A stretch of DNA of 64,000 bases from Aestuariibaculum suncheonense (GTDB taxonomy: Bacteria; Bacteroidota; Bacteroidia; Flavobacteriales; Flavobacteriaceae). Shown here piece by piece: positions 27,829 to 36,686 of this stretch. The stretch covers positions 616,783 through 680,782 of the forward strand of contig NZ_JACVXC010000001.1 of assembly GCF_014596935.1 (NCBI RefSeq). Direction: 5' to 3'. Every line of letters starts with the position of its first letter. The first letter of the stretch is position 1. A program made the translations under genes and the position numbers. The notes below the pieces were generated by a model that was given only the letters and a program-made list of their open reading frames with translations, searched no databases and was not told the DNA's origin.

Positions 27829-28560
27829 ATGCCTATAATCAAACTTAGTGCCATCGATTCTACAAATACCTATTTGAAGAGACTTTGTGCCGAAATGCCT
27901 GTTGAAGATTATACGGCGGTTATTACAGAACATCAAACCAAAGGGCGTGGTCAAATGGGAGGCGTATGGAATTCGGAATCTTCCAAAAACCTTACCTTTA
28001 GTGTGTATAAAGGACTTTTAGAATTTCAGTTAGAGCATCCTTTTTACGTGAGTATGGTTGTTTCGTTAGCCGTTTTAAAAGCTTTGGAATCGTTTGCGAT
28101 TCCGAAATTAAATATAAAATGGCCAAACGACATTTTGGCAGAGAGCAAAAAGATTTGCGGTATTCTAATTGAAAATTCGATTAAGCAGGGACAGTATGCC
28201 AGTACGGTGATTGGTATGGGGTTGAATGTGAATCAAACACAATTTGATAATTTGCCCAAAGCATCATCCTTAAAATTAATTTCTGGAAAGGATTTTGACT
28301 TAGATGAAATTGCTCATAGAATTATAGAGCAGCTACAGGTTTATTTTGAAATTTTAAAACGAGTTGATTTACAGGTTTTAAAAACGGAATATGAAAACTA
28401 TCTGTTTAGAAAAAATAAACCTTCAACATTTAAAGATGCTGAAGGTTCTGTGTTTTTAGGTATTATTAAATCGGTGTCCGATACAGGTATGCTTCAGGTG
28501 TTGCTAGAAGATGACGTTGTAAAAGAATTCGATTTAAAAACGATTACGTTATTGTATTAA
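27829..28560 (+). CDS. birA: Biotin--[acetyl-CoA-carboxylase] ligase
   Basis: 243 residues, catalytic domain only: no N-terminal DNA-binding helix-turn-helix as in E. coli BirA, so it should not act as a repressor. Motifs are TEHQTKGRGQMGGVWNS (biotinyl-AMP loop), IKWPNDILAESKKICGILIE and VIGMGLNVNQTQF, followed by a small C-terminal domain. It attaches biotin to carboxyl carrier proteins. The stop overlaps the convergent SRPBCC gene by 4 bp. Confidence 0.95.
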   Translation: MPIIKLSAIDSTNTYLKRLCAEMPVEDYTAVITEHQTKGRGQMGGVWNSESSKNLTFSVYKGLLEFQLEHPFYVSMVVSLAVLKALESFAIPKLNIKWPNDILAESKKICGILIENSIKQGQYASTVIGMGLNVNQTQFDNLPKASSLKLISGKDFDLDEIAHRIIEQLQVYFEILKRVDLQVLKTEYENYLFRKNKPSTFKDAEGSVFLGIIKSVSDTGMLQVLLEDDVVKEFDLKTITLLY

Positions 28561-28952
28561 ATTGATTTTGGAATACTGGTAGCCAGAGTTTCAATAAACT
28601 TTTTAATTGGGCCTTTAATCATCATGGCCATCATTGGGTTAAAGTCTCCACTAAACTCCAATTGCACCTCACTAGAAGCGTCATCAATTTTATTGATGTT
28701 TCCAACAAGTTCAAAGTCGATTTTTCCTCCAGCTGCACCTAAAACAATTTTGTTAGGTGGTATTACCTCCTTTTTTTTTAGAGTAATTTCAGGCATGCCA
28801 CTTAAAGCAAAAAGAAAGGTGTCATCGCTTAAAAGTTCAAATTTACTAATGTTTTCAGGCATTAACGATTCGAAATTTTTTATGTTTTCTAAAAAGTTAA
28901 AGATGTCTTCCTGAGATTTTTCAACTTTAACTTTCGGAGATTCTAAATTCAT
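28557..28952 (-). CDS. SRPBCC (START-like) family protein
   Basis: 131 residues with the layout of a polyketide-cyclase/START fold: an N-terminal strand and helix (SQEDIFNFLENIKNFESLMP), then strands and a long C-terminal helix (PIKKFIETLATSIP). Such proteins bind hydrophobic ligands in a deep pocket; the ligand here is unknown. It follows pyrE by 39 bp on the same strand. Confidence 0.7.
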   Translation of the reverse strand: MNLESPKVKVEKSQEDIFNFLENIKNFESLMPENISKFELLSDDTFLFALSGMPEITLKKKEVIPPNKIVLGAAGGKIDFELVGNINKIDDASSEVQLEFSGDFNPMMAMMIKGPIKKFIETLATSIPKSI

Positions 28953-28991
28953 AGGTTTTTAATTTTCTTGTTGTTGAATAAGCTTAAAATC

Positions 28992-29636
28992 TTATTCTGC
29001 ATTCCACTCACTAGGATTAGAATTCCATACAGAAAGGGTTGCTAAGTCTTTTTCAGAAATGTAATTGGTTTCCAAGGCTTGTTCTAGAAGCACTTCGTAG
29101 CTACCAAGTGTTTGTAAAAACACGTCTTCTTTTTCAAAATTTTCAGAAGCTACATCAAAACCGTAAGTGAAAATGGCAATCATACCTTTTACATTAATAC
29201 CGGCATCTCGTAATGCTTTTACAGCATTTAAACTGCTTTTTCCAGTGCTAATAAGGTCTTCGACAACAACAACGTTTTGACCGCTTTCTATAAAGCCTTC
29301 AATTTGGTTTTTTCTACCATGACCTTTAGCATCAGGTCTTACATAAATAAAAGGAAGCCCCAAATACTCGGCAACAAGCATTCCTATACCAATAGCTCCG
29401 GTAGCGACACCTGCAATAGCATCGGGTTTGCCATATTGTTTTTCGATTTGTTTAGCCATGGTTTCGCGAACGTAATTGCGAATAGGTGGAAAAGATAAAA
29501 TAATACGGTTATCACAGTAAATAGGTGATTTCCATCCAGAAGCCCAGGTAAAAGGCTCTTTCGGACTAAGCTTTATAGCATTAACCTGCAATAAGACTTC
29601 AGCCGTTTTTTTAGCGGTATGTTTATTAAATATCAT
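28992..29636 (-). CDS. pyrE: Orotate phosphoribosyltransferase
   Basis: 214 residues. It makes orotidine 5'-phosphate from orotate and PRPP. The PRPP-binding motif is VVVVEDLISTGKSS (about residues 119-132), preceded by the flexible catalytic loop VRPDAKGHGRKNQIEG. The substrate residues are in TWASGWKSPIYCDNR. A TAnnTTTG element lies so near the ATG that the mRNA could be leaderless. Confidence 0.96.
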   Translation of the reverse strand: MIFNKHTAKKTAEVLLQVNAIKLSPKEPFTWASGWKSPIYCDNRIILSFPPIRNYVRETMAKQIEKQYGKPDAIAGVATGAIGIGMLVAEYLGLPFIYVRPDAKGHGRKNQIEGFIESGQNVVVVEDLISTGKSSLNAVKALRDAGINVKGMIAIFTYGFDVASENFEKEDVFLQTLGSYEVLLEQALETNYISEKDLATLSVWNSNPSEWNAE

Positions 29637-29641
29637 AGCTG

Positions 29642-29649
29642 CAAAAATA
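29642..29649 (-). promoter_or_regulatory. Promoter -7 element of pyrE
   Basis: On the - strand this reads TATTTTTG, a TAnnTTTG match, ending 5 bases before the pyrE ATG at 29636. That places the transcription start at or next to the start codon. Confidence 0.55.
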
Positions 29650-29770
29650 ATGATAAATTTAATTTTTTTATAGGATTACCATCATACTAATGAAAAATAT
29701 TTTTTCGGGATTGTAATAGGTTGTGCCTAAAAATGATATTTTTACCAACAGTAACACATTAAAGCAAAGT

Positions 29771-30355
29771 ATGTATAAAGTTTTTGTTGGCGATAAACCG
29801 ATAATTTTAACGACTCAAATAGAGGAGGAAACCAACTTTAAAAATTATTTACTTGATACTGTAAATATAAGAAAGGTAATTAAGGAATTAAATACCACGA
29901 ATTTACAGGAAGTTCGCTTGATACATAAAAAAGAAGATAAGCTTTTGAAAAAGTTCTTAAAGAAATTGCCTAATGTGGTTGCTGGTGGCGGAAAAGTGTA
30001 TAACGACGATAATGACATTTTATTTATATACAGAAATGATAAGTGGGATTTGCCTAAAGGCAAGGTGGAAGGAGCTGAAACGATTGAAAAAACAGCTATT
30101 CGAGAAGTATCTGAAGAAACCGGTGTTGCCGGTTTAGAAATTACAAAACCCTTAGAAACAACCTATCACATTTTTAAACGTAACGGACGTTATAAAATTA
30201 AAATTACCTATTGGTTTGAAATGAAAACCAGTTTTAAAGGGAATTTATATGCTCAGGAAGAAGAGGGAATTACCAAAGTTGCTTGGTTGGGTTCTCAAGA
30301 AGTGAATGAAGCCTTACAAAACTCCTATGCTAATATCCAGGCTTTAGTTAAATAG
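29771..30355 (+). CDS. Nudix hydrolase
   Basis: 194 residues from ATG at 29771 (MYKVFVGDKPIILTT). An N-terminal domain of about 65 residues precedes the Nudix fold. The Nudix box is complete: GKVEGAETIEKTAIREVSEE followed by TGV. It would hydrolyse a nucleoside diphosphate linked to another group; the substrate is not predictable. It is divergent from pyrE. Confidence 0.92.
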   Translation: MYKVFVGDKPIILTTQIEEETNFKNYLLDTVNIRKVIKELNTTNLQEVRLIHKKEDKLLKKFLKKLPNVVAGGGKVYNDDNDILFIYRNDKWDLPKGKVEGAETIEKTAIREVSEETGVAGLEITKPLETTYHIFKRNGRYKIKITYWFEMKTSFKGNLYAQEEEGITKVAWLGSQEVNEALQNSYANIQALVK

Positions 30356-30486
30356 TTTTAAAAATCCTCTTATTTATTAGGGTTGATGATAGAAACTCAT
30401 TAGATTTGGGCTTGGTTTTTTTAAGAAATTATTGCTATTATTTCAAGTGTTTATCATTAATAAAAGTCTCTCGAATTTAAATTTAT

Positions 30487-30852
30487 ATGAAAGGATACAA
30501 GTTGTCTTTTGGAGAGATTATCATTCATCGGAATAATTTAGCTGAAATTATTATTGGTGAAGGAGTTATTATGTGTGAACTCAAGGTTGATGAACTTCAC
30601 GATTTTCTGCTTACTAATTTAGCAGCTCCATTTAAATTGTTAGTAAATAAGAAGTGCTCTTACAGCTACACGTTTGAAGCTCAGAAAAACATAGTGTGTT
30701 TAAAAGAAATTGAAGCCATTGCTTTTGCAGTATATTCTCCAAGTGCATTAATGTCTATTGAAACTATTATGAATGTTAATAAAAGGGATGTGTGGAATAC
30801 TAAAATGTTTCGTTCCCAAGAGGCTGCTTTACTGTGGTTAAATCACTGTTAA
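30487..30852 (+). CDS. Hypothetical protein, possibly SpoIIAA/STAS-like
   Basis: 121 residues, no signal peptide or membrane helix. Alternating strands and helices (GEIIIHRNNLAEIIIGEGV, then LKEIEAIAFAVYSPSALMS) loosely recall small STAS-like proteins, and the next gene encodes a SulP transporter with a STAS domain. I cannot assign a function. It stands alone, 100 bp before the SulP gene, which has its own promoter. Confidence 0.6.
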   Translation: MKGYKLSFGEIIIHRNNLAEIIIGEGVIMCELKVDELHDFLLTNLAAPFKLLVNKKCSYSYTFEAQKNIVCLKEIEAIAFAVYSPSALMSIETIMNVNKRDVWNTKMFRSQEAALLWLNHC

Positions 30853-30901
30853 TTTACTCAAACGTTATAGTGCTTTAGCGTTTAATTAAAAGATTATCCT
30901 G

Positions 30902-30931
30902 TTGCTTATCTGTATTTAAGCTGTAAATTTG
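30902..30931 (+). promoter_or_regulatory. Promoter of the SulP transporter gene
   Basis: TTG (30902-30904), 19 bases, then TAAATTTG (30924-30931): both elements and the spacing agree with the Bacteroidota housekeeping promoter. The ATG is 22 bp downstream. Confidence 0.7.
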
Positions 30932-30952
30932 CACCCTTAAAAACTGATAAGC

Positions 30953-32620
30953 ATGACAGATTTTATTCGAAAAATCACTCCCAATTCTAAAGATGATGTA
31001 TTGGCAGGAATTACGGTCTCTTTGGCTATGATTCCGGAAGTGGTAGCTTTTGCCTTTGTGGCACAAATAGATCCGTTAGTAGCCCTTTCGGGAGCGTTTA
31101 TCATTGGTTTAATTACAGCTGTTTTTGGTGGTCGACCAGGATTAATATCTGGTGCAGCGGGTGCTGTGGCCGTTATTTTTGTAAATTTAATATCTGAAGG
31201 ACATACGAAAGGCATGTTGTTTGAACAGCCTGTTGAAAACATGGGGTATTTCTATCTTTTGGCAGCGGTTATTTTAATGGGAGTTATTCAAATCTGTGCC
31301 GGTGTTTTTAAGTTAGGGCGTTTTGTGCGTTTAATTCCCCATCCGGTAATGCTTGGGTTTGTAAACGGTTTGGCTATTGTCATTTTTATGGCGCAGGTGC
31401 GTATGTTTTCACATAAGCAATTGCAATTAACTGCCGAAGGTGTAAAAGAATATATCAATATTCCCATGCAAGGCGGAGAGCTTTGGACGATGATTGCTCT
31501 AGTGGCTTTAACTATGGGGATCATTTGGTTGTTGCCTAAAATTACAACTAAACTTCCAGCTGCATTAACAGCAATTTTAGTGACTACAGGTGTGGTTGTT
31601 TTTGGGGGATTGGACGTAAGTACGGTTGGATCTTATATTATTGAAGGAGGAGGAAACGGTTTAAAAGGGGAATTTCCAACGCCTAATTTAGAGTTGTGGC
31701 AAAATCTACCGTTCAATCTCGATACTTTAAAATTCATTTTACCATATGCTTTTTTAGCGGCTTCAGTTGGATTAATAGAGTCATTAATGACTATGAACCT
31801 TGTTGATGAATTAACAGAAACCAGAGGTAACGGAAATCGTGAGTGTATTGCTCAGGGAGCTGGAAATATGGTAAGCGGACTCTTTGGAGGAACAGGTGGT
31901 TGCGGTATGATTGGGCAAACTGTTATTAATATTAATGCCGGAGGTCGAGGAAGATTATCAGGAATTATGATGGCTTTAACCTTGTTAACCTTTATCTTAT
32001 TTACCGACAAATATATCGAACAAGTGCCAATCGCAGCTTTGGTAGGAGTGATGTTTATGATGGTGATTGAAACCTTTGCTTGGTCAAGTTTTAGAATCAT
32101 GAGAAAAATTCCTGTTTCAGATGCTGTGGTTTTAGTTATTGTTTCGGCGGTAACCGTAATTTATGACTTAGCGATAGCAGTATTTGTAGGTGTTATTATT
32201 TCAGCTTTAGTATTTGCCTGGGAAAATGCCAAACGCATTCGTGCCAGAAAGCGTTATTCTGAAGATGGTAAAACAAAAACCTACGAGATTTGGGGGCCAT
32301 TGTTTTTTGGATCCATTCAGGCATTCAACGAGAAGTTCGATATTAAAAACGATCCAGATGAAGTGATTATCGATTTTGTGGAATCGCGCGTAAGTGACCA
32401 TTCTGCTTTAGAAGCGATTTTTAATCTGGTAAATAAATATGAAGCAGAGGGTAAAATTATTAAGCTGAAACATTTAAGTGAAGACTGTAAAGTGTTGTTG
32501 TATAAAGCGAGTCCGAAATTCAAGGAAGTTATTGTCGAAGCTGTTGATGATCCGCGATATCATCTGGCCGAGAATCCAGAGGAATTTCCGAAGCCTTTAT
32601 CTGAATACAAGTTTTTTTAA
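30953..32620 (+). CDS. SulP family inorganic anion transporter
   Basis: 555 residues. About 10-12 membrane helices cover residues 15-425. SulP signatures include ITVSLAMIPEVVAFAFVAQI near the start and TGGCGMIGQTVININAGGRG in the middle. A cytoplasmic STAS domain fills the last 110 residues (VIIDFVESRVSDHSALEAI). Members carry sulfate, bicarbonate or other anions with Na+ or H+; the substrate is not determined. A terminator follows. Confidence 0.93.
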   Translation: MTDFIRKITPNSKDDVLAGITVSLAMIPEVVAFAFVAQIDPLVALSGAFIIGLITAVFGGRPGLISGAAGAVAVIFVNLISEGHTKGMLFEQPVENMGYFYLLAAVILMGVIQICAGVFKLGRFVRLIPHPVMLGFVNGLAIVIFMAQVRMFSHKQLQLTAEGVKEYINIPMQGGELWTMIALVALTMGIIWLLPKITTKLPAALTAILVTTGVVVFGGLDVSTVGSYIIEGGGNGLKGEFPTPNLELWQNLPFNLDTLKFILPYAFLAASVGLIESLMTMNLVDELTETRGNGNRECIAQGAGNMVSGLFGGTGGCGMIGQTVININAGGRGRLSGIMMALTLLTFILFTDKYIEQVPIAALVGVMFMMVIETFAWSSFRIMRKIPVSDAVVLVIVSAVTVIYDLAIAVFVGVIISALVFAWENAKRIRARKRYSEDGKTKTYEIWGPLFFGSIQAFNEKFDIKNDPDEVIIDFVESRVSDHSALEAIFNLVNKYEAEGKIIKLKHLSEDCKVLLYKASPKFKEVIVEAVDDPRYHLAENPEEFPKPLSEYKFF

Positions 32621-32640
32621 AATCGAAAAAAATAATAAAA

Positions 32641-32671
32641 AAAAAGCACATTCAAACGATGTGCTTTTTAT
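32641..32671. terminator. Terminator between SulP and M14 peptidase genes
   Basis: AAAAAGCACAT (32641-32651) pairs with ATGTGCTTTTT (32660-32670) around TCAAACG. It serves the SulP gene and, being A-rich upstream, probably also the opposing peptidase gene. Confidence 0.8.
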
Positions 32672-32673
32672 GT

Positions 32674-34422
32674 TTAAAATACTTTATAGATTGGTAATTG
32701 TAAATAAGCATCTTCGTAATGCGGAGAATTTTTATAAATAAATTCTAATTGAGCATTCGGGCTTTTAGCAAAAGCTTCATCGGTTGCTAGTTTTTGTTCA
32801 AAATCAGCTTTTAACTGAGGAGATTCCTTTAAATAGTTTTCTGCAAGGTCTTCAAAAACATAAGCCGAGAAATGTTCCTTTTGTTGAAGAATGGTGTCGA
32901 AAAAATTCCAGTTAAAAAATGAATCCGTCGCTTCGGCTTCTAATGTTTCCAATAAATATCTAACACCATTTTGGTTTGTTGGAATATAAAGGTCCCCTTT
33001 TTTAAAGGTCACCGATTTTGTTGCTTTGGTTAACGAGGTGTTATGATGTAAATAATGACCTTCGAAAGGTGTTGACACCGTTTTGTAATCGGCAATGTGG
33101 TTTGTTTCCACTGTTAATGTTGTGTCGTTTTTAAATTTTGAAAATTCAATTTGATTATTTTTTAGTCGGTCAATAATATCGTGCCAGCCTTGTTTTAAAA
33201 TATAGGCTTTGGGTATGCTTATAGTTTGACTAGGTAAGAAGTTGTTGTAATACTTTATGGTTTTGGTATAGGGTTGATTTTGGTCATAAAATAAACGTTT
33301 CCCATTAGTAACATTACTCTCTATGTAGTAGCCCTCGTAACCTTTAAAATTTAAAGTTGTAAAATGGGTGGAGTCTATTTTAAAACTAATTGGATATGTT
33401 TTTTGCGATACAATATCTTGAAACGCATTTTTACGTAATGATTTTATGGTTTTTGAGTTTTTTTCGGTAAAATCAAAAGTTGAAAGCATCAATTCATAGG
33501 TTTGTTTTACACGAATATCATAGGGTTTAAGCATGTGGGTTTCTACCATTAAACCTAAGGTGTTAAACAGCGTGGTGTAACCTGTGGAATATCTTGGGGA
33601 ATCGAAAAATTGAGAAAATCCAACTTCCGGAGTGTTACCCCAAACATTTACATAAGGTGTAATGATGATATCTTTATCATTCAAGGAATGCTCTATTTCA
33701 GGACGCATCTTGTGTTCAAGATAATCACCTAAACTGCCGCCTAATTTATTGTGTTGCGTGAACAGATGGGTAATTGCATATTGATAGTCTGCACCATTAC
33801 TAACATGATTATCTATAAAAACATCGGGGTTGATACTATGAAAAATTTCAGCAAAAGCTGCAGCGTTTTTCGAATCCTGTTTGATGAAGTCACGGTTTAA
33901 GTCAAAGTTTCTGGCATTGCCTCTAAATCCATAACTTTTTGGGCCGTTTTGGTTAGCTCTGGTATGAGAATTTCTGTTTAAGGCGCCGCCAACATTATAA
34001 ACAGCAATGAAAGCTATAATAGAATTTTGATAAGCCTTTTTTAAAGAATCGTTTTGAACAATATCTCTTAATAACATCATTGAGGCGTCGATACCATCTG
34101 ATTCTCCGGGGTGAATACCATTGTTAATAAGTATCCTGTTTTTAGAAGAAGACTTAATATCTTCCAATTTCAAAATAGGCGAACTGTTGTAAACAGCAAC
34201 GTGAAGAGGATTCCCAGAGTCGGTTTCGCCTACTTCAAAAACGGAAATTTCAGGATAAGCATTGGCTAATTCCTTGAAGTAGGCGATAACATCTTTGTAT
34301 TCCGGAGTTTCTGTGCCATTAGATTTTTCAAAGAGAGTTGTAAAATCATTATGAGAATCGATATGAGATTTACAAGAAATAAAACCTAAAATTAAAGCAA
34401 AAAGCAGAAGTGTTTTGGGCAT
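32674..34422 (-). CDS. M14 family zinc carboxypeptidase, lipoprotein
   Basis: 582 residues. A lipoprotein signal ends in LGFISC (Cys17). The M14 domain follows with zinc ligands H104 and E107 in HPGES and H206 in DNHVSNG, the substrate segment ARNFDLNRDF, and the likely catalytic Glu in LMVETHM (about residue 300). The C-terminal half has no recognised domain. It would trim C-terminal residues from peptides in the periplasm or at the surface. It lies 17 bp downstream of coaD. Confidence 0.88.
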   Translation of the reverse strand: MPKTLLLFALILGFISCKSHIDSHNDFTTLFEKSNGTETPEYKDVIAYFKELANAYPEISVFEVGETDSGNPLHVAVYNSSPILKLEDIKSSSKNRILINNGIHPGESDGIDASMMLLRDIVQNDSLKKAYQNSIIAFIAVYNVGGALNRNSHTRANQNGPKSYGFRGNARNFDLNRDFIKQDSKNAAAFAEIFHSINPDVFIDNHVSNGADYQYAITHLFTQHNKLGGSLGDYLEHKMRPEIEHSLNDKDIIITPYVNVWGNTPEVGFSQFFDSPRYSTGYTTLFNTLGLMVETHMLKPYDIRVKQTYELMLSTFDFTEKNSKTIKSLRKNAFQDIVSQKTYPISFKIDSTHFTTLNFKGYEGYYIESNVTNGKRLFYDQNQPYTKTIKYYNNFLPSQTISIPKAYILKQGWHDIIDRLKNNQIEFSKFKNDTTLTVETNHIADYKTVSTPFEGHYLHHNTSLTKATKSVTFKKGDLYIPTNQNGVRYLLETLEAEATDSFFNWNFFDTILQQKEHFSAYVFEDLAENYLKESPQLKADFEQKLATDEAFAKSPNAQLEFIYKNSPHYEDAYLQLPIYKVF

Positions 34423-34439
34423 TTTTTTGAATACTTGTT

Positions 34440-34895
34440 TTAATTAATGCGAACACTATCTGGAACAAACTTGGTATAATCTCCATGGTTTTTAATGACA
34501 TCTCGAACAATTGACGATGATATAAATGATGTTTTGGCTGAGGTTAGTAAAAATACCGTTTCAATGGTTGCCATACGCCTGTTAGCATGAGCAATAGCTT
34601 TTTCGAATTCGAAATCGGCTGGGTTTCGTAAACCTCTCAAAATAAATTCGGCACCGATGTCATTACAGAAATCAACAGTTAACCCGGTATAGGTTACCAC
34701 TTTTACTTTGGGTTCATCGGCAAAAGCTTGTTCAATAAAGGCCTTGCGTTCTTCTATTGAAAACATATATTTTTTATCGGAATTCACACCAATAGCTACA
34801 ATAACTTCATCAAAAAGGGTAACACCTCGTTTGATGATGTCGAAGTGCCCCAAAGTAATGGGGTCGAAAGAACCAGGAAATAAAGCGCGTCTCAT
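34440..34895 (-). CDS. coaD: Pantetheine-phosphate adenylyltransferase
   Basis: 151 residues, full length. The nucleotidyltransferase motif is FPGSFDPITLGHFDII (T/HxGH type), and the C-terminal segment is TSFISSSIVRDVIKNHGDY. It catalyses the fourth step of coenzyme A synthesis, 4'-phosphopantetheine plus ATP to dephospho-CoA. It sits 31 bp after ddl. Confidence 0.97.
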   Translation of the reverse strand: MRRALFPGSFDPITLGHFDIIKRGVTLFDEVIVAIGVNSDKKYMFSIEERKAFIEQAFADEPKVKVVTYTGLTVDFCNDIGAEFILRGLRNPADFEFEKAIAHANRRMATIETVFLLTSAKTSFISSSIVRDVIKNHGDYTKFVPDSVRIN

Positions 34896-34926
34896 TTTAA
34901 ATACTTTGTATAAAGATAGTTATAAA

Positions 34927-35901
34927 TTATTTTAAAGCTTCTTCAATGGCATTATCGAATAATTCGCTCAAACTAATCCCGGCTGCAGCAGCTTGCTGAG
35001 GTAAGATACTTTCGCGTGTTAATCCCGGAATGGTGTTCATCTCTAAAAGATGAGGCTCGCCATCTTTAAAGATGTATTCGCTACGGCTAAAACCTTTCAT
35101 TTTCAGTATCTCATAAACTTTTTTGGCAACAGTAGTCACTTGAGCTTCTTCTTCAGGAGTCAGTCGGGCAGGTGTTATTTCCTGTGATTTTCCTAAATAT
35201 TTGGCCTCATAATCGAAAAAGTCATTTTCGCTTACTATTTCTGTAATTGGTAGCACTTTGGTTTCGCCTTTAAACGAAATCACCCCAACAGAAACTTCTG
35301 TGCCATCTAAAAACGATTCGATAATAATTTCATCGTCTTCTTTAAAAGCAACAGCAATGGCGTTTTGTAAGTCTTCTTTTTTATGTGCTTTACTTACGCC
35401 AAAACTACTTCCAGCTTTATTGGCTTTCACAAAACACGGTAAACCTACTTTAGCAATAATCGCGTCTTCATCAATAACATCGCCTAGATTCAGATAAAAA
35501 GAATCCGCAGTTTTTATACCATAAGGTTTAAGTACGCTTAAACAGTCCCGTTTGTTGAAGGTTAAACTGGCCTGATACATGCCGCAACTGGTATGCGGAA
35601 TATTAAGGAGTTTAAAATACCCTTGCATAAATCCGTCTTCCCCGGGAGAGCCGTGGATGGCATTAAACACACAGTCGAAGGTGATTTTTGTGTTGTTAAC
35701 GGTAACCGAAAAGTCATTTTTGTTAACCGGGAATTCTTCATTATTGCCATCAACATAAACCCATTTGTCTTTAAAAATGTGAATTCGGTAGGCATTGTAT
35801 TTTTCAGGGTTTAATGTATCATATACTACATTTCCACTTTTTAATGAGATTTGATATTCACTCGAATAGCCTCCCATAATAATGGCAATATTCTTTTTCA
35901 T
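34927..35901 (-). CDS. ddl: D-alanine--D-alanine ligase
   Basis: 324 residues of the ATP-grasp superfamily. The N-terminal segment is IAIIMGGYSSEYQISLKSG, the central grasp region has GLPCFVKANKAGSSFGVSKA, and the C-terminal metal-binding motif is HLLEMNTIPGLTRESI. It makes the D-Ala-D-Ala dipeptide for peptidoglycan. It heads the ddl-coaD-peptidase run and is divergent from the PASTA gene. Confidence 0.96.
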   Translation of the reverse strand: MKKNIAIIMGGYSSEYQISLKSGNVVYDTLNPEKYNAYRIHIFKDKWVYVDGNNEEFPVNKNDFSVTVNNTKITFDCVFNAIHGSPGEDGFMQGYFKLLNIPHTSCGMYQASLTFNKRDCLSVLKPYGIKTADSFYLNLGDVIDEDAIIAKVGLPCFVKANKAGSSFGVSKAHKKEDLQNAIAVAFKEDDEIIIESFLDGTEVSVGVISFKGETKVLPITEIVSENDFFDYEAKYLGKSQEITPARLTPEEEAQVTTVAKKVYEILKMKGFSRSEYIFKDGEPHLLEMNTIPGLTRESILPQQAAAAGISLSELFDNAIEEALK

Positions 35902-36100
35902 GCGTTGATATTTACTAGTGTTTTAAGGTGACATGGAAGACCAAGTAATTATTTACTTTGCGATTAAAGTACGGTATTGAGTGTTCCATTCAGGTATAAA
36001 TAGTTAAGTGTGCGTCTAAAAATGGATAATAAAACGTATCTATTATTAGTAAAGCTAAAATATCACTTAAATTGCAAAAGAAAAAACAGTTCTGTTTTTA

Positions 36101-36108
36101 TATATTTG
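36101..36108 (+). promoter_or_regulatory. Promoter -7 element of the PASTA-rluD operon
   Basis: TATATTTG fits TAnnTTTG, 20 bp before the ATG at 36129. Confidence 0.55.
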
Positions 36109-36128
36109 CCTAATTGAAAATTTTATAA

Positions 36129-36683
36129 ATGAGCCTCATTAAATTTCTAACAAGTAAAGCGTTTTTAAAGCAAATAATAATAGCCGTTGTGGCTGTTTTT
36201 GTTTTGGTTTATATCATTTTAAAATGGTTGAATGTAACCACCAATCACGGCGAGTTTGAAACAGTTCCGGAGTTAAAGGGGAAATCGATTAGTATTGCTG
36301 AAATGGAACTTAACGATAATCATTTAGTGATGCAAATTCAGGATTCGGCCAATTACAATCCCGATTATCCTAAATTTTCAGTAATTGATCAGGAGCCACC
36401 GGCAGGCAGTAAGGTTAAAGAAAATAGAAAAATATACATTACACTTAATCCTTCAGGCTATCGAAAAATAGTCGTGCCAGATTTAAAGGAGCGTACTTTT
36501 AGGCAAGCTAAACCAACTTTAGAAGCCTTAGGGTTTAAGGTCGGGAAGTTAAATTATGTTGATAACATAGCTAAAGATGTGGTTCTTAAAATGCAGCACA
36601 AAGGCGAGATTTTGAATGCAGGAGATAAGTTGCCTAAAACCTCTACAATTGATTTGGTTTTAGGAAATGGTAACAGACCATAG
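36129..36683 (+). CDS. PASTA domain protein
   Basis: 184 residues. One membrane helix (about 16-34) with a short cytoplasmic start is followed by two PASTA repeats outside the membrane (GEFETVPELKGKSISIAEME, then RKIVVPDLKERTFRQAKPTL) and the beginning of a third (LPKTSTIDLVLG). PASTA repeats bind peptidoglycan fragments or act as spacers. There is no kinase or transpeptidase domain. Upstream of rluD by 3 bp, and near ddl. Confidence 0.88.
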   Translation: MSLIKFLTSKAFLKQIIIAVVAVFVLVYIILKWLNVTTNHGEFETVPELKGKSISIAEMELNDNHLVMQIQDSANYNPDYPKFSVIDQEPPAGSKVKENRKIYITLNPSGYRKIVVPDLKERTFRQAKPTLEALGFKVGKLNYVDNIAKDVVLKMQHKGEILNAGDKLPKTSTIDLVLGNGNRP

Positions 36684-36686
36684 TTT

